Made by a program: the position numbers and the translations under genes. A model generated the notes under the pieces. It searched no databases. It saw only the letters and a list, made by a program, of their open reading frames with translations, and was not told the origin of the DNA. A DNA stretch of 64,000 nucleotides from JANRKB01 sp033763695 (lineage in GTDB: Bacteria; Planctomycetota; Phycisphaerae; Phycisphaerales; UBA1924): contig JANRKB010000055.1 in NCBI GenBank assembly GCA_033763695.1, forward strand, positions 1 to 64,000, written 5' to 3'. Below are positions 7,939 to 16,549 of the stretch, one piece after another. Each line of letters opens with the position of its first letter. Position 1 is the stretch's first letter.

Positions 7939-8841
7939 TCACCCGCGGCGCAGGCGTTCAACCTCTGCGGGGACGAGGGCCGCAAGATCCGTCGCGAGCA
8001 TGCCGCCGCTCGCCCGAGCCTGTGCCGCCCAGGCCTCACCGGCCCGCGCGTGTGCCAGCACTCCAGCGCGGGCCGCGTCAAACAGCGACAGTCCAGTGCG
8101 TGCATGCTGAGCGACGATCCCAGCGACGACGCCAGCGAGCACATCGCCTGTGCCCGCCGTACCCAGGCACGGATGCCCAGCGCCGCACTTCCATGTGTCG
8201 TAGCCGCTACTGACCACCGTTCCTTCACCCTTGAGGACCACGATACAGCCCAGTCGTTGTGCCAGACTCTCTGCCGCCGCGGGGCGTGCCGCGGGATCAG
8301 TCGGACTCTGTGTGATCCCTAGCACCTTGGCGAGCCGAGCAAACTCGCCCGGATGCGGCGACAGAATCGCCGGAGCCCGGAAGTCGCGCCAGAACTCGGG
8401 GATCCGCGCCAGCGCGTTCAGTGCGTCCGCGTCCACAACCACCGGCACACCGTCCTGCATCACCGCCCGCAACGCGAGTGCCTCGACCTGGACGCCATCG
8501 CCAAGCCCGGGGCCGACGATCACGCACGAACTTGCCGCACACTGGCGATCCACTTCCGCCGACGCTTCATGAGGCACGATCGCGCCTTGCTCGTCAACGG
8601 GCAAGGCAATGCCCGTCGCCGACGGCACGATACCCATTGCCTGTTCCAGCACCGGTGCGGGCATCACGAGCTTGGCCAATCCGCATCCTGCGCGCAGGGC
8701 ACCGAGCGCACTGAGCGCTGGGGCTCCGATCATGCGGACATCGCCGCGCGAGCAGCCGCCGAACACGCTCACCGTGCCGAAGGTGCCTTTGTGGCCGGCG
8801 CTGGGCCGGAGCGGAAGCGTGGGGTCGTCGTGCGTCATCAC
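7939..8841 (-). CDS. nnrD: ADP/ATP-dependent NAD(P)H-hydrate dehydratase
   Basis: Ribokinase-fold enzyme that dehydrates damaged (6S)-NAD(P)HX back to NAD(P)H. Seen: H-K-G-T-F-G-T-V near the N-terminus, V-I-V-G-P-G-L-G-D-G, V-V-V-D-A-D-A-L-N-A-L, L-S-P-H-P-G-E-F (the conserved H-P-G-E), V-V-L-K-G-E-G-T-V-V and the anion-hole motif G-T-A-G-T-G-D-V-L-A-G. At 300 residues it is the dehydratase domain alone; the epimerase (YjeF-N) half often fused to it is not here. Stand-alone forms are common in bacteria. It is the upstream neighbour of the J-domain gene on the same strand. Confidence 0.9.
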   Translation of the reverse strand: MMTHDDPTLPLRPSAGHKGTFGTVSVFGGCSRGDVRMIGAPALSALGALRAGCGLAKLVMPAPVLEQAMGIVPSATGIALPVDEQGAIVPHEASAEVDRQCAASSCVIVGPGLGDGVQVEALALRAVMQDGVPVVVDADALNALARIPEFWRDFRAPAILSPHPGEFARLAKVLGITQSPTDPAARPAAAESLAQRLGCIVVLKGEGTVVSSGYDTWKCGAGHPCLGTAGTGDVLAGVVAGIVAQHARTGLSLFDAARAGVLAHARAGEAWAAQARASGGMLATDLAALVPAEVERLRRG

Positions 8842-8877
8842 CCGTGATTGTTGCCGTGCGGCGGCGAAGGAGAACGA

Positions 8878-10380
8878 CTATTCCGCCTTCTTCACCTCAA
8901 TCTTCAGACGACCCATGAGCTGGGCCGTCGTCAGCATCGACTTCTCGATCACGCCGTCTTCCAGCCCCGAGGTGCTGATCGTGATGTGCGTCGCGTCAAA
9001 CGGCGTCTCATCTGCCAGCGTCGCGTCCAGATCGACCCAGCGCGGCTCGCGGACACCGGGTTTGGCCGGGTCCGCTTCCACCTCAAGCAGAGCCTGAGCC
9101 CACATGTGATAGCCGAAGATGTTCTCGCTCCCCGCGAAGCGATCGGCGAACACGAGCCCCGATGCAACGCGGCTTGGGATGCCGTGCGCACGCAGCAGCG
9201 CCGCCAGCAGAACGCCATGTTCGGTGCAGTCGCCGGTACGGGTGCGCGCGATTTCGCCCGCGCTTGCAAAGCCCACGCCCAGTTCCTTGCGATCGATGTA
9301 CGCGTGTACAAAGCGGCGCAGCGCCTCGGCCTTCTTGGCAGCGTCCAACTGCCCGGCGTTGGCGAGCGCGACCTTGGCCAGCTTCTTGACGCGATCGTCC
9401 TCGAAGTTCACCATCGTGCTGGGCTTGGTGAACGCCGCGTTCTGAGCGTCATGATCCGCCGCGGGGGATGATCCGCGTGCACTCACCGCGACAATCAGCG
9501 CATCGCCCTCGCGCGTGACAGTCTGCCCGCCAACGCTCGGCAGGCCAGGCATCGCGCCCTCGGTGAGGGTGAGGCGATAGACGCCGCTCGCGACGTGGCG
9601 TGCGTTGGTGATGACCTTGTCCGGGCGCACGAACGTCGAGACCATCAGTTCCGCGCCCTCGATCTCTCCCAGCGCGGTGGCGCGATCGCTCCGCTGCATG
9701 ACAACGTTGAAACCGCCGAGGTTGGTCTCGACCTTCACCAGTTGCCCGTTCTCATCCAGATACTCGATCGACTCGGGGTAACCGCTGATCGTGCTTGTGC
9801 AACGTGTCACGTTGACTTGCTTGCCTGCGATCTCCACCTTTGCCGGTGTGAAGTCCTTGCGTGTCACTTCGACGACTTGCAGACCAAGCGTCGGATCGAC
9901 GGTGCGCAGCGTGATCTCCTTCTCGCCCGACTTCATCCGACGCAGTACCTCGCGTTCCGCCGCGGCGGGCGTCAGCCACGTTCCCTCAGGCTTGTCGACA
10001 CGCTGCTCCTGCTTCTGATCGCCTGAGACGACGGTCAGGCCGACGTCCTTCTCGCCCCATTCCCACGTCTGCTCGACCGGTGCGGCGGCCAACTGCTGCC
10101 GCAGCCACATCCGCACCGGCTTGCCATCGGTCGTCTCGACGAACCGCGTCTCCATGGCGACCGTGAGCTTCGTCGCTCCCCGCCCAACCGACATGGACAC
10201 TTTGCTTTCGGTCGTGATCGTGCCGTCGCGCTCGGTCGTCCGCGTGTTCTGCCAGCCGGATCGCTGGCCGTTCATGAGCAGCACCGCCCAGTTGTCCTGA
10301 TCGGCCCCGAGCGACGGCCTCGCGATCAACGTCGCGATCGTGCACACGAGCATCAGCGCCGCGCGAGACCAGAACTTCAT
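8878..10380 (-). CDS. Secreted transglutaminase-like (papain-fold) protein
   Basis: About 500 residues. The start is a signal peptide (M-K-F-W-S-R-A-A then a hydrophobic run to a P-S-L-G-A cleavage region), so the product is exported. Residues about 30-320 are beta-rich and unassigned. The C-terminal third is a transglutaminase-core domain with the triad in order: T-G-D-C-T-E-H (Cys near 387), G-Y-H-M-W-A-Q (His near 427) and W-V-D-L-D-A-T (Asp near 452). In bacteria this fold usually makes proteases or amidases rather than cross-linking enzymes; the substrate is unknown. ATG 10380 is chosen; an in-frame TTG at 10386 is possible. The gene diverges from the DUF58 gene. Confidence 0.8.
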   Translation of the reverse strand: MKFWSRAALMLVCTIATLIARPSLGADQDNWAVLLMNGQRSGWQNTRTTERDGTITTESKVSMSVGRGATKLTVAMETRFVETTDGKPVRMWLRQQLAAAPVEQTWEWGEKDVGLTVVSGDQKQEQRVDKPEGTWLTPAAAEREVLRRMKSGEKEITLRTVDPTLGLQVVEVTRKDFTPAKVEIAGKQVNVTRCTSTISGYPESIEYLDENGQLVKVETNLGGFNVVMQRSDRATALGEIEGAELMVSTFVRPDKVITNARHVASGVYRLTLTEGAMPGLPSVGGQTVTREGDALIVAVSARGSSPAADHDAQNAAFTKPSTMVNFEDDRVKKLAKVALANAGQLDAAKKAEALRRFVHAYIDRKELGVGFASAGEIARTRTGDCTEHGVLLAALLRAHGIPSRVASGLVFADRFAGSENIFGYHMWAQALLEVEADPAKPGVREPRWVDLDATLADETPFDATHITISTSGLEDGVIEKSMLTTAQLMGRLKIEVKKAE

Positions 10381-10456
10381 GAGCAAACCTTCCAGTTGGG
10401 CGTTTGGTTCAAAACAACCGCTTCGCAGTGTATCGGCGGAGCGACTATGGTCCCTT

Positions 10457-11539
10457 GTGCTTCTGGCACCGCTTCATCCCGCGCCACGCACCATCGACGA
10501 TCTGCTCGATCCGGGGCTGTGCGCCAGCCTCGATCGCCTCGACGTTCACAGCCGTCGCGTGTTCGCCGGCACGCTGCCCGGCCAGCGCCGTTCCAAACGC
10601 CGCGGCAAGTCCGTCGAGTTTGACGACTTCCGCCAATACACCGCCGGCGACGATCTCCGGCACATCGACTGGAACGTCTTCGCCCGCTTGGACCGCCTGA
10701 TCCTCAAGTTGTTCCGTGCCGAAGAAGATCTGTGCCTTTTTCTTGCCGTCGATCTCTCTCCTTCGATGCTCAGCGGCACGCCCGGCTACAGCCCGCCCTC
10801 AGGCTCGCCATTCGCCGACAGCGCCCACAAGATGCTCTACGCCGCCCGGCTCGCCATGGCACTGGGCTATCTCGGCCTCGTGAACCAGAATCGCGTAAGC
10901 ATCGCCACCTTCGGGATCGGCGAGGATGCGATTGCCGACAGCATCCCGGCACCGATGTCTGACACGTCCGCCGCGGCAGCACGCCGCGAGTCCGGCGTGC
11001 GTGTCCTCGCGCCCACACGCGGCCGCGCCGGCATTCATCGCGTCTCAGAGTTTCTGCTCTCTCAACTGGCAATCGCCGGGCGTACCACCACGCCCGCGCG
11101 TCGCCCCCCGGACCTGAACGCCGCATTCACGACGCTGGCTCGCGGACGGCAGGGCCGCGGCGTCATGCTGGTCCTCAGCGACTTCCTTACATCCGCCACG
11201 CCGACGCTTGGTTTGGATGCCCTCGCCGCCGGAGCCGCCCAGAGCTTCGATGTGACGTGCATCCAGCTCCTCACGGACGCGGAACTCGATCCTTCCAAGG
11301 CTGCCGAACTGGGGTTCAGCGGCGATCTCGCCTTGCAGCCGGTTGAAGGCGGCTCGGAGGCCGAGGTCACCGTCGCGCCGCCCACGATCAACGAGTACCG
11401 CCGACGCTTGCGAGCATCGATCGATGGGCTTCACGCGGCATGCTCAGCCCGCGGTCTTGCGCATGTGCTCATGCCCACATCCACGCCGGTTTCGGACGTG
11501 CTGCTCCGCGAACTGCGCCGTCGCGGCACGGTCGCCTGA
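10457..11539 (+). CDS. DUF58 domain protein (MoxR-associated, von Willebrand A-like)
   Basis: Carries the DUF58 signature V-E-F-D-D-F-R-Q-Y-T-A-G-D-D-L-R-H-I-D-W, followed by the D-x-S-x-S metal-binding start of a von Willebrand A-like fold (A-V-D-L-S-P-S-M). These proteins normally work with MoxR AAA+ ATPases in assembly or activation of other proteins; no moxR is adjacent here. The start is uncertain. An in-frame ATG at 10379 overlaps the start codon of the divergent transglutaminase gene (both use one CATG), leaving no room for promoters. GTG 10457 gives the normal family N-terminus and is preferred, though it has no clear ribosome site. Confidence 0.8.
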   Translation: MLLAPLHPAPRTIDDLLDPGLCASLDRLDVHSRRVFAGTLPGQRRSKRRGKSVEFDDFRQYTAGDDLRHIDWNVFARLDRLILKLFRAEEDLCLFLAVDLSPSMLSGTPGYSPPSGSPFADSAHKMLYAARLAMALGYLGLVNQNRVSIATFGIGEDAIADSIPAPMSDTSAAAARRESGVRVLAPTRGRAGIHRVSEFLLSQLAIAGRTTTPARRPPDLNAAFTTLARGRQGRGVMLVLSDFLTSATPTLGLDALAAGAAQSFDVTCIQLLTDAELDPSKAAELGFSGDLALQPVEGGSEAEVTVAPPTINEYRRRLRASIDGLHAACSARGLAHVLMPTSTPVSDVLLRELRRRGTVA

Positions 11540-11596
11540 CTCGCCCGCGCGAACAACCGCTGGTATTCTTTGGTCCCTACACGGAGGTTCCTTGTC

Positions 11597-11731
11597 ATGA
11601 AGATCCGGACCGTTCTGCTCGGAGTCTCGCTCGTCGCCGCCGTCGTCCTCGCGGGTTGCCAGACCGTCAAGGGCGTTGGCAAGGACATCACCAACGCGAG
11701 CGAAGCCACCGAGCGGGCCATCAGCAAGTGA
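11597..11731 (+). CDS. Entericidin-like small lipoprotein (44 aa)
   Basis: A 44-residue product with a perfect ribosome site (GGAGG at 11583-11587, 9 nt before the ATG). M-K-I-R plus a hydrophobic stretch leads to the lipobox V-L-A-G-C, so the mature protein begins at a lipidated Cys. The mature part, Q-T-V-K-G-V-G-K-D-I then E-A-T-E-R-A, is the entericidin A/B pattern (C-N-T-V-x-G-x-G-x-D-I). In enterobacteria entericidin B is a stress-induced bacteriolytic lipoprotein and A its antidote. In other phyla such peptides are common and their role is unproven. Only one is present here. It lies 57 bp after the DUF58 gene and 27 bp before the SDR gene. Confidence 0.8.
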   Translation: MKIRTVLLGVSLVAAVVLAGCQTVKGVGKDITNASEATERAISK

Positions 11732-11758
11732 TGTTTACGCCCGTGTCAGGAGCCGCCG

Positions 11759-12649
11759 ATGGCCCGCGTTGATCTGGCCGGAAAGCCCATCGTCATCACC
11801 GGCGCCAGCAGCGGAATCGGTTGGTCCACCGCGCTCGCCTGCGCCAAGGCCGGCATGCCCGTCGTCGTCGCGGCGCGGCGTGAGGATCGGCTCAAGGCGC
11901 TGGTAGACCAGATCACCAAAGGCGGCGGACGTGCCCTGGCCGTGCGCTGTGATGTCGACAGCGTCGACGATTGCCGTCGACTCATCCAGCGTTGTCAGAG
12001 TGCGTTCAACGCGGTCTATGCCGTCTTCGCCAACGCGGGCTACGGCTTCGAGCGTCCGGTCCATGCCCTCGCCGACGCCGAGCTTGAGTCCATCGTCCGC
12101 ACCAACTTCCAAGGCACGCTCAACGTCCTTCGCCCCGGCCTCGACGCGATCATGAAGCGCCCCGCGGGCGAGCATCGCGGCCACCTGCTGATCTGCACGA
12201 GCTGCGTCAGCAAGATCGGGCTGCCCTATCACTCGGCCTACTCGCTCACCAAGGCGATGCAGGATCACATCGGCCGTGCCATGCGACTTGAGCTCGAAGA
12301 GTTCGGCGTGCATGTCAGCACCGTGCACCCCGTCGGCACACGCACCGAGTTTTTCGACAAGGTCAAAGAACTCAGCGGCGGCGATCGTGTCTCGATGCAG
12401 ACGCCCGAGTCCATGAAGCAGCACCCCGACGTGGTCGCCAAGGCCATCGTCAAGTGCCTCCGCCGCCCCGTCGGCGAAGTCTGGACCAGTGCGCGCATGC
12501 GCTATGCACTCGCGCTTGTCACGGCTTTCCCGGCGCTGGGCGATCGTGCGTTGCGCAAGCGTCTCAAGGCCAAGCTCGCCGAACTCCGCGCGGCAGGCCG
12601 CTCACCGACGCCCCCGGGCGACTCGGTCCGCGCAGCCACCGTGCGCTGA
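11759..12649 (+). CDS. Short-chain dehydrogenase/reductase
   Basis: Classical SDR of 296 residues. The Rossmann motif T-G-A-S-S-G-I-G is at 14-21, N-A-G at 92-94, and the catalytic set is Ser148 (I-C-T-S-C-V-S), Tyr161 and Lys165 (Y-S-L-T-K). Arg40-Arg41 after the second strand suggests NADP(H) preference. The enzyme oxidises or reduces an alcohol/carbonyl pair; the substrate cannot be inferred. The C-terminal 50 residues are Arg/Lys-rich with a hydrophobic A-L-A-L-V-T-A-F-P-A-L segment, as in membrane-associated DltE/YqjQ-like SDRs. It follows the entericidin-like gene closely on the same strand. Confidence 0.85.
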   Translation: MARVDLAGKPIVITGASSGIGWSTALACAKAGMPVVVAARREDRLKALVDQITKGGGRALAVRCDVDSVDDCRRLIQRCQSAFNAVYAVFANAGYGFERPVHALADAELESIVRTNFQGTLNVLRPGLDAIMKRPAGEHRGHLLICTSCVSKIGLPYHSAYSLTKAMQDHIGRAMRLELEEFGVHVSTVHPVGTRTEFFDKVKELSGGDRVSMQTPESMKQHPDVVAKAIVKCLRRPVGEVWTSARMRYALALVTAFPALGDRALRKRLKAKLAELRAAGRSPTPPGDSVRAATVR

Positions 12650-12746
12650 TGGCGACCATCACGACCGGCATTGCACAATGCTCATGTCGGCGACGGCAAT
12701 GAAGGCCGCTGCAAATCGCCGACTGAAAAGAACAGATGACGTCCCA

Positions 12747-13544
12747 TCATTTGTTGTCAGCGTCCACACCAAGTAAGCGTTCGGCCAGCATGGCCGCGGC
12801 GGTTCGCGCCTCGGAGCCACGACGACCCGCGTCGCCACGGAGTGAGCGAGTGAGCAGTCGCTGGAGTGGATAGAGCCACGCGTGGTGATCGTGTGCATCG
12901 AGGGGATACTTGCGCCACAGGCCGTGGCGAGGTCTCCGCCAACGCTCGCTCAACTCGTGCGCGTGCAAACAGACAGCCGCGAAAGTGGCATCCGTGATCG
13001 AGGCGTCGCGAGCGGCAAGCGCGGCGACCGCGACCGCGCAGTGCGCGGTCAACGACTCGAAGGCTTCGTACGAGCAAGCGGCCCAAGCGAGCGTCGGCAC
13101 GCACGCTGCGCAAACCTCGCCGCCCAGAACGTCCGCGCTGATCGCCAACTTCGCGATCTTGGCTTCGTCGATGAGTTCGTACGCGTCGGCCCCCTGTCGG
13201 GCGGCGAGCAGTAGCAGGGTTGCGATCGCGAGCGATCGGGCGGCATGGAGATGCCGCTCGAGCGGGGCCCCGGCGCGGCGTGCGTCCGCCTCGGGCTCGG
13301 AATGACTCATGAGGGAAAGCGCCTCAACGAAACTGAAATCGGGATCATCCGGGACTTCGGCGTGCGAGAGCGCACGCCGGAGAAGGTGCGCATTGAAGTC
13401 GGCGCCGACACCGTTGTCAGCACCTGCGACCGTCGCCACCACAGATGAATCGCAGCACGATCGCAGAGACCGCAAGAGTGCGTCTGGCGAGGGGCGAAGA
13501 TTCGCCAACACCCTGCGCCCGTTCTGCTCGCTCGCGTTTTCCAT
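12747..13544 (-). CDS. Hypothetical protein, Ala/His-rich
   Basis: About 265 residues from ATG 13544; the frame stays open up to 13577, but the upstream part is not convincing. I do not recognise a family. The product is helical and alanine-rich, with several cysteines, including a C-A-A-C at the middle, and a His-rich patch D-A-H-D-H-H-A-W before a C-terminal helical segment. There is no signal peptide or clear membrane span; an A-T-L-L-L-L-A-A run is short. It begins right after the ftsH stop on the same strand and may be co-transcribed. A GGGGG run about 10 nt upstream of 13544 could serve as ribosome site. Confidence 0.5.
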   Translation of the reverse strand: MENASEQNGRRVLANLRPSPDALLRSLRSCCDSSVVATVAGADNGVGADFNAHLLRRALSHAEVPDDPDFSFVEALSLMSHSEPEADARRAGAPLERHLHAARSLAIATLLLLAARQGADAYELIDEAKIAKLAISADVLGGEVCAACVPTLAWAACSYEAFESLTAHCAVAVAALAARDASITDATFAAVCLHAHELSERWRRPRHGLWRKYPLDAHDHHAWLYPLQRLLTRSLRGDAGRRGSEARTAAAMLAERLLGVDADNK

Positions 13545-13577
13545 CGATCGCTGCCCCCGATGGGATGGATCGCACAC

Positions 13578-15662
13578 TCACGCTGGCGTCGGCATCGCGC
13601 CCGGCGGCAGTTCGGGCGAGTCGCCCGCGCTCCGCTGCGGCTGAACGAGCGCCTCGCTGCGACGGCGTGCCTCGGCCTTCAGCAGGTCGCTCACGCTCGG
13701 GCGATTCAGATCGCCGCCCTGCATCAGGCGATGAACCTCGTCGCCGCTGAGCGTCTCGAACTTGAGCAGAGCGTTGGCCACCGCTTCAACCTTGTCCCAG
13801 TGCTGCTCGAGCAGGCGCTGCGCGTCTGCGAACGCCTCGTCCACCAAGCGGCGGACTTCCTCGTCGATGAGCGTGGCGGTTTCGTCGGAGTAGTCACGAT
13901 CGGGCATGAACGACTCGCGGGTGTCCTCGCCCGCGTAGCGAACGAATCCAAGCCGCTCGCTCATGCCCCATTCGACGACCATGGTGCGAGCGAAGCGGGT
14001 GACCATGGAGATGTCCATCGCCGCGCCGCTGGACATATCGCCCATGGCGCGAGCCTCGGCGATGCGTCCTCCGCAGAGCACGCGCATGGTGGCCTTGAGC
14101 CACTTGAGCCCGTAGCCCATGCGGTCCTTCTCAGGCAGGCTGAACGTCGCGCCGCCCGCGCCGCCGCGCGGGATGATCGTCACCTTGTGCAGCGGGTCGG
14201 CGTCGGTGAGCAGGGCCTGCAGCACCGCGTGGCCGGCCTCGTGATACGCGACGAGCTTGTTCTCGTCCTTCTCTCGCACGCGGCTCTTCTTGGCACGTCC
14301 GAACTTCACCTTGTCGCGAGCCTCTTCCAGGTCCTCGTGCTCTATGAAATCCTTGTTCTGCATCGTTGCCGCGATCGCGCCTTCGTTGATGATGGCGGCG
14401 AGGTCGGCACCGCTGAACATCGGCGTGCCGCGTGCGATGCGCTCGAGGTCGACATTCGGCCCAAGCCGCACCTTCTTGGAGTGCACCTTGAGGATTTCAA
14501 GGCGACCCTTCACATCAGGGAGCGGCACGGTGATCTGGCGGTCAAAGCGACCCGGGCGAACGAGCGCGGGGTCGAGAACATCATTGCGGTTCGTCGCGGC
14601 GATCACGATCACGCCGTCGCCGGTGGCGAAGCCGTCCATCTCGACGAGAATCGCGTTGAGCGTCTGCTCGCGTTCGTCGTGGCCGCCGGTGGTGAAACCG
14701 CCGCCGCGACGACGACCGACGGCATCGATCTCATCAAGGAAGATGATGCACGGTGCGGACTCCTTGGCCTGCTTGAAGAGGTCGCGAACGCGTGAGGCGC
14801 CGACGCCGACGAACATTTCAACGAAATCGCTGCCGCTGATGGAGAAGAACGGGACGTCGGCTTCGCCGGCGATGGCCTTGGCGAGCAGCGTCTTGCCGCA
14901 GCCGGGTTCGCCGACCAGCAGCACGCCGCGCGGGATTCGTCCGCCGAGCTTGGTGAACTTCTTGGGGTTCTTGAGAAACTCGATGATCTCGGTGACTTCT
15001 TCCTTGGCCTCGTCAATGCCGGCGACATCGCTGAACGTGATGCCGGTCATTTCCTTGGAAAGGGTGCGGTGCCGCGACTTGCCGAAGTTGCCGAGCATGC
15101 CGCCACCCGCGCCGGCGTTGCGCAGGCCGCGAGAGATGATGTACCAGCCGACGACCAGGAGCAGCACGAACGGCCCGAAGAAGATCAGCATCTGAATCAG
15201 GGCCGACTGCGGGCGCGACTGGAAGCGCCCGTCGGTGATGCGACGGATCTCTCCCGCGACGCCTTCGCGCGTCGCCGCGTTGAGCAGGATCTGCACCCGT
15301 CCGCCGACGTTCACCGCGTCAGGCAGTTGCACTGCCTGCACCGATTCATCAAACACCAGCACCGTCGCCGGGTCGATCTTGCCCGCGCGATAGAGCTCTT
15401 CAAACTCTCCGAGCGTGACATTGCGACCTTGCACCTGCGACGTGATCAACAGGAAGATCATCAGGCCCAGCGCGATCAGCACGACGACCGTAAACAGCCC
15501 GCGGCTTGGCGGCGTTGGCTGTGTTCCGGGCTTGCGTGGCGCGCCGTTCTCCGGCTTGCCGTTGCGCGGTCCGTCGACCTCCTGATGGGCCAATCGCAGC
15601 GCGCCGACAAAGCGGGCGATGCGGGTGAACGGGCTGCTCAGGCGGGACACGAGTGTGGGCAT
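13578..15662 (-). CDS. ftsH: ATP-dependent zinc metalloprotease FtsH
   Basis: Membrane-anchored AAA+ protease that degrades membrane and regulatory proteins. With ATG 15662 the product is 694 residues: transmembrane helices near 56-74 and 157-177 flank a periplasmic domain; Walker A G-E-P-G-C-G-K-T is at about 251-258, Walker B F-L-D-E-I-D near 308, the second region of homology at A-A-T-N-R-N-D-V-L-D, and the zinc site H-E-A-G-H near 474-478. The Walker A Cys replaces the more usual Thr, a tolerated variant. The frame extends to 15707, but M-P-T-L-V at 15662 is the more natural start. Confidence 0.95.
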   Translation of the reverse strand: MPTLVSRLSSPFTRIARFVGALRLAHQEVDGPRNGKPENGAPRKPGTQPTPPSRGLFTVVVLIALGLMIFLLITSQVQGRNVTLGEFEELYRAGKIDPATVLVFDESVQAVQLPDAVNVGGRVQILLNAATREGVAGEIRRITDGRFQSRPQSALIQMLIFFGPFVLLLVVGWYIISRGLRNAGAGGGMLGNFGKSRHRTLSKEMTGITFSDVAGIDEAKEEVTEIIEFLKNPKKFTKLGGRIPRGVLLVGEPGCGKTLLAKAIAGEADVPFFSISGSDFVEMFVGVGASRVRDLFKQAKESAPCIIFLDEIDAVGRRRGGGFTTGGHDEREQTLNAILVEMDGFATGDGVIVIAATNRNDVLDPALVRPGRFDRQITVPLPDVKGRLEILKVHSKKVRLGPNVDLERIARGTPMFSGADLAAIINEGAIAATMQNKDFIEHEDLEEARDKVKFGRAKKSRVREKDENKLVAYHEAGHAVLQALLTDADPLHKVTIIPRGGAGGATFSLPEKDRMGYGLKWLKATMRVLCGGRIAEARAMGDMSSGAAMDISMVTRFARTMVVEWGMSERLGFVRYAGEDTRESFMPDRDYSDETATLIDEEVRRLVDEAFADAQRLLEQHWDKVEAVANALLKFETLSGDEVHRLMQGGDLNRPSVSDLLKAEARRRSEALVQPQRSAGDSPELPPGAMPTPA

Positions 15663-15988
15663 TGGCGGGTCCGATGGTTCAGCGAAAATCAGCGTTGCGA
15701 TTCGCAAAAGGCCGCCGTGGTGAGCGGGCTCTGCGACCTGTCTTTATTCCGGCTCATCGCCTCTCTCTTCGTTCGGTCCGTGGACGCCTCGGATGCACCT
15801 TTGGCGTGCGGAATCACTCCAAAAGATAGGCAAACAGCCCCAGACGCACATTTCCGCCGCTTTCCCGCGACGCGAGCAGGCCGCCCGATCGGTCTGTTTT
15901 CGGATGCCTTGCGACACCCACCAGATACGCACGCCGGATACATCCACTGTGACATACGTCCGCCGAGGCGTCCGGGTGCGATGGTGCG
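15663..15988. other. Intergenic region upstream of ftsH
   Basis: This 326-bp stretch lies between the LptE-like gene and ftsH, both on the minus strand. A short Arg/Ser/Cys-rich open frame here (15689-15955, minus) shows no family resemblance and is treated as chance. I see no tRNA, strong terminator or repeat. It presumably holds the ftsH promoter. Confidence 0.4.
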
Positions 15989-16549
15989 TCACCACGCCGA
16001 TCGCAGTTCGCCGACGATCTCGCGTGCCAGCCGATCGACCGCGGCGGTCTGCCCCAGTTCCAACCGCTCCGACGAGCGACGCTCGACGACCACCGGCTCC
16101 ATCACCGTGAAGTTCCGCCGGCTGACGAGCGTCTTGCCTGTGCGATTGTCCTTCCACACAAAGTCGACGGTCATCTGCACGCCGATCTCCTGCGAGAAGC
16201 CGCTCAGCGGGCTGTTGCTCAGGTTGCGGATCTCGCTGCGTGCCAGGCGACCCGTCAGCGACGTATCGCCGCCGCTCTGGTCGATAGCCCACGGCGTCGA
16301 GCGACCGATCTCCTTGATGATCGCCTCGGTCAACGCCACCTCAACGCCCGGCGCGAACGTGTCATTCGCGAAGACCGGAACGCTCACGGTGCGAATCGCC
16401 GCGTCGTGCGAAGGCGTCAGCGAGTATCCCTCTTCAGGCGACGACGCGCAGCCGGCAACGCCGCCGAGCAGCGCAAGTACCGCGACGGCTGCCACAAGGG
16501 TGCGTCGGCCGCTGTGTGCGATCGTGCCTTGTCCACACGCGAGCGTCAT
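15989..16549 (-). CDS. LptE-like lipoprotein (LPS-assembly type)
   Basis: About 186 residues. A hydrophobic signal (V-A-A-V-A-V-L-A-L-L) ends in the lipobox G-V-A-G-C, giving a lipidated Cys near residue 34. The mature protein starts G-Y-S-L-T-P and carries R-T-V-S-V-P-V-F-A-N-D-T-F and V-E-V-A-L-T-E-A-I-I-K-E-I, which fit the LptE/RlpB-like family. Proteobacterial LptE plugs the LptD barrel that inserts lipopolysaccharide. In planctomycetes the same family is found but its partner is less defined. The start overlaps the stop of the BamD-like gene in a TGATG arrangement (ATG at 16549), so translation is probably coupled. Confidence 0.7.
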   Translation of the reverse strand: MTLACGQGTIAHSGRRTLVAAVAVLALLGGVAGCASSPEEGYSLTPSHDAAIRTVSVPVFANDTFAPGVEVALTEAIIKEIGRSTPWAIDQSGGDTSLTGRLARSEIRNLSNSPLSGFSQEIGVQMTVDFVWKDNRTGKTLVSRRNFTVMEPVVVERRSSERLELGQTAAVDRLAREIVGELRSAW

